Shown: positions 59,661 through 64,000 of the stretch, piece after piece
Position numbering within the stretch: position 1 is the first letter of the stretch
How the letters are laid out: each line of letters begins with the position of its first letter
Source: an uncultured Blautia sp.
GTDB taxonomy: Bacteria; Bacillota; Clostridia; Lachnospirales; Lachnospiraceae
Length of the DNA stretch: 64,000 nucleotides
Assembly: GCA_958367245.1 (NCBI GenBank)
Contig: CATXEA010000006.1
Coordinates: forward strand, 55,394-119,393
Direction of reading: 5' to 3'
The notes under the pieces: model-generated
The model's input: only the letters and a program-made list of their open reading frames with translations
Told to the model about the DNA's origin: nothing
The model's database searches: none
Made by a program: the position numbers and the translations under genes

Positions 59661-60781
59661 CCCTTTGCCTTGCGGGTTAAGAGCCATGCGCTTGTTAACG
59701 CAGTGAAAGGAGCTACCGTTACCAGTCCGAAGCTTCCCACAATCGTGTCAAGGATTTCGGCTGAGACGTATTTGTAATTTAAAATGTTATCAATAGGCGT
59801 CCCCTGTGCCATGAAGGTCATTAAAAGGGCAATATAGCCGCCGGAATAGGCAAGGAGAAGGGTAGTTGTCATAGTTCCCATAGCAGCCCGTCCGACATTC
59901 ATTCCTGAACGGGCTGCTTCTTTCCAGCCAATGTCCGGTTTTTTCTGGATAACCTCATTGACTGCTGAGGTAATGTCTACAGCAAGGTCCATCATTGCCC
60001 CAGAAGCACCGATAAAAATTCCGCTCATAAATATCTGGGTCAGATTCAGTTTTTGATAACCGGAATATAAAAGACTTTCCGAATAAGGCATCACTGCACC
60101 GTGAATTTTGAACAAATCTGTAAAAACACAGCCCATTATGCAGGTTACAAAAACGCCAAGTAATGCCCCGCTGCTGGCTGCCAGAGTCTTTTTGTCAAAT
60201 CCATATACAAGAAATATAATCATAACTGTGAGAAAAACCGTAATCAGAATTCCGCACCAGATTGGATTAATTCCCCGAAGGTAGGCAGGTACCATGATTT
60301 TCCATATTGCCAATACGGTAATCGCGAAGGAATATACTGCCCGAAGCCCTGTTTTTCCCGCAAAAAAAACGAGAAGCACCACGAACATAACTGCAAGGAC
60401 GATTTCTTTGTCCAAACGGTAATGGTCTGTCATTGTCACAGATAAAATATCCTTCTCTTTATAACTTACTACAACCTGCGCAACATCTCCTTTGGAAAAA
60501 ATCTTATCTGATTCCAGAGATCCGCTCAGCATATTTACAGCATTTACTTCCTGTCCCTTAAACTTTCCGCCCAGAATCTTTACCTTACAATACTGTTCTC
60601 CTGAACGAATCAGCCCATTGTTTGTCACGGTACTCTCATCTGTGGAAAGCACCTCTGCCCTCACTCTGTCTGTTCCTTTATAAATAACAGCATCCTCATA
60701 TCCTGTAGGAAGGACCATGAGGATGAAGATTATCAGGAGTGCAAGGATGGATACACTGTTTTTCCTGATTTTTTGTATCAT
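59657..60781 (-). CDS. YibE/F-family membrane protein
   Basis: A 374-residue protein of the YibE/F family: an N-terminal helix, an extracytoplasmic beta-rich domain (about residues 30-120), then about six to seven helices with DLAVDITSAVNEV and PDIGWKEAARSGMNVGRAAMGTMT. The function of the family is not established; a transport role is often suggested. Its start overlaps the alkaline phosphatase stop by 4 nt, so the two are co-translated. Confidence 0.9.
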   Translation of the reverse strand: MIQKIRKNSVSILALLIIFILMVLPTGYEDAVIYKGTDRVRAEVLSTDESTVTNNGLIRSGEQYCKVKILGGKFKGQEVNAVNMLSGSLESDKIFSKGDVAQVVVSYKEKDILSVTMTDHYRLDKEIVLAVMFVVLLVFFAGKTGLRAVYSFAITVLAIWKIMVPAYLRGINPIWCGILITVFLTVMIIFLVYGFDKKTLAASSGALLGVFVTCIMGCVFTDLFKIHGAVMPYSESLLYSGYQKLNLTQIFMSGIFIGASGAMMDLAVDITSAVNEVIQKKPDIGWKEAARSGMNVGRAAMGTMTTTLLLAYSGGYIALLMTFMAQGTPIDNILNYKYVSAEILDTIVGSFGLVTVAPFTALTSAWLLTRKAKG

Positions 60782-62376
60782 TTTTCAGTTACTCCTGTGA
60801 GCGCCGCTACCTTATGGAAGATATCTGTGTTATCGTAGTATCCGTCAAACTGTTCCTGACCTACGCCCATTGCAAATACTTCCACCGGAAGACCTGTATG
60901 CGCATAAGAACCGAAATTGATACCGGATTTATTGTTCAGAATATGTGTAATTGTTACTGTAAGAGGTTCATAGCTTCCATAAAGAACATACTCTTCCTGA
61001 CCAAATTCTTCTTCCTCGCCTGTGCGGCTCATTGTTTCCTCATAGGCAGTTTTTAACTTATCATATTCATACTCTGTAAGAACAAGAGAGCCTTTATCTT
61101 CTGACTCCGGATGCTCATCCTTACTGTCTGCCTGATTTGTTTTTTCTTCCTCCGATACTGGAGCCTGCAGCCCGAAAAGTTCTGTTACATCAGCCATAAC
61201 CGTATCAAAGTCTGTTTTATTTTCTTTATATCCTGCAACGTAATCAGAATCAAATTTCGCATAGGAAATCTTCTGATTTGAAATGTTGGAAAGGAAGGTG
61301 TCATAGTCTGTTCCTGCAAATCCGATTGTCAATCCACCAGTCTCATGGTCTCCTGTTACAAGTATCAGGGTTTCATCCGGATGTTCGTTATAAAACTCTA
61401 CTGCTTTGCCAACAGCCTCGTCCATTGCTATGGTATCTGTAATAGTTGCTGCCGCATCATTTGCATGACATGCCCAGTCAATTTTTCCTCCTTCGCACAT
61501 CATAAAGAATCCGGTTTCATTATCAAGAACTTCAATTCCTTTTTCAACATAATCTGCAAGACCCCATTCTCCTTCTTCCAGATCCATGTCGTAGCTCATT
61601 GCATCATCGTCAGCCAGAGTCTCATCAATAACAATCGTCTTTCCATCTTCTGCTGTAAGAGCTTCTGCCTCTGCCTGTGTTTTTACTACCTTATATCCTG
61701 CTTCGCTGGCAAGCTCATACAGGTCTTTTTTATCTCCCTCTGCGCCTGTTGTTTTCTTAAGTCCGCCGCCTGCAAAATAGTCAAAATCACTTGCGATCAT
61801 CTCTTCGCCAATCTCATAATAATTATTTCTGGATGCCTGATGCGCGTAAAATGCTGCCGGCGTTGCATGGTTTAAGTTTACGGAAGAAAGAATACCTACC
61901 TTATATCCAAGCTGTTTTTTCAGCTTTTCTGCGATAGTTTCGTATGATGTTTCCATCTTTTCATCCATGTTAATCGTACCGCTGTAGGTCTTATGTCCTG
62001 TAGAAATAGATGTTGCAGTTGACGCGGAATCCGGGCAAAAAGATGTACTGTCATACGTCTGTGCAGAACCTGCAACCGGAAATTTCATCATATTTAATTT
62101 GCTTTCACTGGTAAGAATTTCGTCGCCGTCATCCTCCATTGCGTTCAAATAATAATTGGTTGCCTGTACCTGAGGATAGCTCATTCCATCTCCGATAAAA
62201 AGAAAGATATATTTCGGAATACTTGTTTCTGCAGTTTCTCCTGATGCCGCTGTATCTTCCGCTGCTTTCTCTGTTTCAGTTGCTGTATCTGTCGCTGCCA
62301 TTGTTATCTGTGGCATCGCTGTAGTGGAAAGGATCGCTGTTGCCAATAAAAATGCGCTGATTTTTTTTGCTTTCAT
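60778..62376 (-). CDS. phoA: Secreted alkaline phosphatase
   Basis: A 532-residue PhoA-family phosphatase, exported by a signal peptide ending near PQITMA (residues 1-27). The active site includes IGDGMSYPQ, nucleophile Ser117 in FCPDSASTAT, EGGKIDWACHANDA and VTGDHETGGL, providing the zinc/magnesium ligands. Start 62376 is the ATG with AAGGAG upstream; the longer frame uses TTG. An insert near residues 395-440 is rich in Glu/Asp/Lys. TTAA-type repeats upstream resemble a Pho box. Confidence 0.94.
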   Translation of the reverse strand: MKAKKISAFLLATAILSTTAMPQITMAATDTATETEKAAEDTAASGETAETSIPKYIFLFIGDGMSYPQVQATNYYLNAMEDDGDEILTSESKLNMMKFPVAGSAQTYDSTSFCPDSASTATSISTGHKTYSGTINMDEKMETSYETIAEKLKKQLGYKVGILSSVNLNHATPAAFYAHQASRNNYYEIGEEMIASDFDYFAGGGLKKTTGAEGDKKDLYELASEAGYKVVKTQAEAEALTAEDGKTIVIDETLADDDAMSYDMDLEEGEWGLADYVEKGIEVLDNETGFFMMCEGGKIDWACHANDAAATITDTIAMDEAVGKAVEFYNEHPDETLILVTGDHETGGLTIGFAGTDYDTFLSNISNQKISYAKFDSDYVAGYKENKTDFDTVMADVTELFGLQAPVSEEEKTNQADSKDEHPESEDKGSLVLTEYEYDKLKTAYEETMSRTGEEEEFGQEEYVLYGSYEPLTVTITHILNNKSGINFGSYAHTGLPVEVFAMGVGQEQFDGYYDNTDIFHKVAALTGVTEK

Positions 62377-62455
62377 AATAACTTCTTCTCCTTCTGTTTT
62401 CAAATCTCTTGTTTTTTAATACCAAAAATTGAATTGTGTCTTACTGACAAGAAAA

Positions 62456-62560
62456 ATTATAACAACGTAATGTGAAAACTGCATCCTTATTCCGGTTAAA
62501 TACAGATTAAACTTTTTCACCTAATTGTTAATCTGGGAAAAATAGTATATGAAATGTTAA
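62456..62560 (-). promoter_or_regulatory. phoA promoter with Pho-box-like repeats
   Basis: Minus-strand TATAAT (62456-62461) without a -35 box. Upstream, TTTAAC (62495-62500) and TTTAAT (62506-62511) are spaced by 5 bp (11-bp period), with TTAACA at 62526-62531 and 62555-62560. TT[ACT]A[CT]A hexamers at 11-bp period are the Gram-positive PhoP site. The match is approximate. Confidence 0.45.
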
Positions 62561-62577
62561 TTTACCCTAAAACAGTG

Positions 62578-62610
62578 GAAAAAATGAGAACCGATTTCCA
62601 CCGATTCTCA
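62578..62610 (-). terminator. Terminator of the Rpn-family gene
   Basis: Nine-bp stem TGAGAATCG/CGGTTCTCA (one GU pair; 62585-62610), followed by TTTTTT on the minus strand, about 40 nt past the stop codon. Confidence 0.82.
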
Positions 62611-62650
62611 GTAAATAGTCATATCTCTATACAAATGGTTGCCCTGCTTT

Positions 62651-63712
62651 TCAAACCTGCCAAAATTTTTTCACATAATCCCAAGCATCTTCCTCTGTCA
62701 ATCCAAATTCCCTTTTAAGTTTCAGCACAGCATCTTTTTGTGTTGCCTGAAATTCCTGATAGGTTTTTACGGTTCCTTCAATCTTTCCTATCAGTTCTCC
62801 TTCTCGTCTTCCTATCAGCTCTCCTTCTCGCCTTCCTATCAGCTCTCCTTCTCGCCTTCCTTTAAGATTTCCATCTGCCCAACCTTCATCTACCAATTTT
62901 TCCAATGCTCTGCACATATTTTGCATTCCTCCCTTTCTATCCAACGCCTGCTGAATTAACTTGTCAGACTCTGTAATTGTGCCAATAACCATTCCCAATT
63001 CTGAGGATATTTCACGTTCACTGTAAATTTCCTGTATATGCTCATAATTCTCTTTGAAAATATCACGGGTTATTTCAAATACTGTATTCACATCATCCGT
63101 ATGAAATTTGTATTCTTCGCTTTCTCTTACCTGTATCAGGTTCATTTTATAATCACTAACTATACCTCTAAGCTGCTCTGGTATTTTCAGCATGTCTGTT
63201 AAACAACCTGGACCATCCCAGGGATCTTCTCCATAGTATACACAGATTGTTACCACTGGATGCAGTCTGTCCTCTTTTTTCATTCCCGAGAGAAATTCAT
63301 CTGCATTTTCCCATTCTTTCTGTTTCTTATTTTTCTTCATTAATTCTGTAAATTCTTTTAAATATCTAAGCGCATCCCCTACAAGATGTCTCAACGGCAT
63401 GGCATAATGGATACGCATTTGATTTTCCAGCCCCCATATTACAAATTCCACACCATTCGCGCTCTTTTTCACAACATCCAACGTCTTCCGGATTGTTTCA
63501 ACATATTCATTTCCTTTTATAAACGATGATATGTCCGTATCTGCTTCTGTCAGTTCTTCTGGTAAAATTATCTGTTCACCGCTAAAAATAACTGCATTTA
63601 CTAAATCTGCAAATCTCTCGTTATCCCTCCAGAACTCCTTTAATATTACATCTGGTTTCACCTTATCCTTTTTTGCCGTTTTAATCACCTCTCCTTTCTG
63701 CTTCACCGGCAA
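62651..63712 (-). CDS. Rpn-family recombination-promoting nuclease/putative transposase
   Basis: A protein of up to 353 residues in the Rpn (PD-(D/E)XK nuclease) family: KPDVILKEFWRDNERFADLV, then GVEFVIWGLENQMRIHYAMP and FLSGMKKEDRLHPVVTICVY. Rpn proteins promote recA-independent recombination in E. coli. Residues about 285-308 are three exact or near-exact copies of an eight-residue unit (GRREGELI). The start is uncertain: the frame opens with TTG at 63712, GTG at 63706 is possible, and no strong ribosome site fits any of them. It is preceded by a promoter and followed by its own terminator. Confidence 0.82.
   Translation of the reverse strand: MPVKQKGEVIKTAKKDKVKPDVILKEFWRDNERFADLVNAVIFSGEQIILPEELTEADTDISSFIKGNEYVETIRKTLDVVKKSANGVEFVIWGLENQMRIHYAMPLRHLVGDALRYLKEFTELMKKNKKQKEWENADEFLSGMKKEDRLHPVVTICVYYGEDPWDGPGCLTDMLKIPEQLRGIVSDYKMNLIQVRESEEYKFHTDDVNTVFEITRDIFKENYEHIQEIYSEREISSELGMVIGTITESDKLIQQALDRKGGMQNMCRALEKLVDEGWADGNLKGRREGELIGRREGELIGRREGELIGKIEGTVKTYQEFQATQKDAVLKLKREFGLTEEDAWDYVKKFWQV
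62789..62860 (-). repeat. In-frame 24-bp tandem repeat (three copies) inside the Rpn gene
   Basis: Units 62789-62812, 62813-62836 and 62837-62860. The last two are identical and the first differs at two positions. Each encodes eight residues (G-R-R-E-G-E-L-I). There are no spacers, so it is a coding minisatellite, not CRISPR. Confidence 0.93.
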
Positions 63713-63784
63713 TTTTATTCCAAATGCTTTTGTATTCTGGCAGGAAACGAATTCCTGTTTCTTCTTATGTATAAATGTATTTTT

Positions 63785-63813
63785 ATTTTATCATGCTAAA
63801 ATCACATAAACAA
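63785..63813 (-). promoter_or_regulatory. Promoter of the Rpn-family gene
   Basis: Minus-strand TTGTTT (63808-63813), 17-bp spacer, extended -10 TGATAAAAT (core 63785-63790). It gives a leader of about 65-70 nt. Confidence 0.5.
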
Positions 63814-63909
63814 GTGAATTCTCTATGGAAATTTTCGACTACAGCACTCAAGATTGCTGGAACTTTTCTGCTACACAATATACGTTACAAAGTTTGTTTT
63901 TTTACACAA

Positions 63910-63937
63910 CAAAAAACAGTAGCCTTTCGACTACTGT
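63910..63937 (-). terminator. Terminator of a gene beyond the right edge
   Basis: Hairpin ACAGTAG (63916-63922)/CTACTGT (63931-63937), followed on the minus strand by TTTTTT. The transcript must enter from beyond the right edge. The stretch 63814-63909 shows nothing else recognisable. Confidence 0.75.
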
Positions 63938-63960
63938 TCATCAGGTTTATACCTTTAAAA

Positions 63961-64000
63961 CTACATACATGTTGACAATTCCTTGAGAATTCTTTTACCT
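63961..64000 (-). CDS. Possible C-terminal end of a gene entering from the right edge
   Basis: Read on the minus strand from the edge, one frame gives a dozen residues ending KELSTCM and a TAG stop about 25 nt before the terminator. The spacing is what a real gene end would show, but the segment is too short to identify, and another frame is also open here. Confidence 0.25.
   Translation of the reverse strand, partial: GKRILKELSTCM

Noticed and set aside
62789..62860. CRISPR-like repeats
   Set aside because: Head-to-tail units without spacers, in frame inside a coding region.

Overview
The window reads as chromosome of an anaerobic Gram-positive gut bacterium, most likely a Lachnospiraceae member (Blautia/Ruminococcus-like). 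The basis is moderate GC content, strong AGGAGG-type ribosome binding sites, several YesM/YesN-type two-component systems, LplB/YtcP-type sugar permeases, cytoplasmic glycosidases and phosphorylases, and a tungsten-type aldehyde:ferredoxin oxidoreductase. I saw no rRNA, tRNA, CRISPR array, prophage or insertion sequence. About fifty protein genes fill the window, with few gaps over 250 bases.

Left edge (1-6600). A sugar-acid module comes first: an IlvD/Edd-family dehydratase cut by the window edge, a GntP permease and a FadR-type regulator, with a repeated 11-mer bracketing the permease promoter. Next are an ArsR-like regulator with an MFS exporter, and a pyridoxamine kinase.

Centre-left (6790-36550). 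This is a roughly 30-kb carbohydrate island. It holds two ABC importers without ATPases, two YesM/YesN two-component systems (one co-transcribed with an extra solute-binding lipoprotein), two GH29 fucosidases, a GH31 alpha-xylosidase, a GH3 beta-glucosidase, a GH42 beta-galactosidase, an alpha/beta-hydrolase esterase, an oxidoreductase and a GH94 cellobiose phosphorylase. None of the glycosidases has a signal peptide. Taken together the activities match stepwise cytoplasmic dismantling of imported fucosylated, galactosylated and probably acetylated xyloglucan oligosaccharides: fucose, then galactose, then xylose, then glucan backbone. There is no extracellular endoglucanase here, which suggests a scavenger of oligosaccharides released by other microbes. 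The substrate assignment is inference; the family assignments are firmer.

Middle (36600-47250). A small AT-rich XRE-Fic pair has a palindromic operator over its promoter. It is followed by a methionine ABC importer (metNIQ), an ECF sigma factor with a DUF4179 membrane partner, an OmpR-type two-component system, and a divergent YfhO-like polytopic membrane protein.

Right (47200-64000). An iron alcohol dehydrogenase and an aldehyde:ferredoxin oxidoreductase form one unit. Then come an asparaginase, a phosphoribosyltransferase-fold protein whose PRPP loop lacks its acidic pair, and a GDSL esterase with a LysR regulator. A third sugar ABC importer is followed by YhcH, ROK kinase and RpiR genes (amino-sugar or sialic-acid-like, but without nanA or nanE). 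The end holds an alkaline phosphatase with a YibE/F membrane protein and an Rpn-family nuclease with an in-frame tandem repeat.

Regulatory DNA is unusually legible. Many promoters have recognisable -35/-10 boxes, several carry direct or inverted repeats beside the matching regulator, and hairpins sit between solute-binding-protein genes and their permeases or enzymes, as expected for differential expression within operons.
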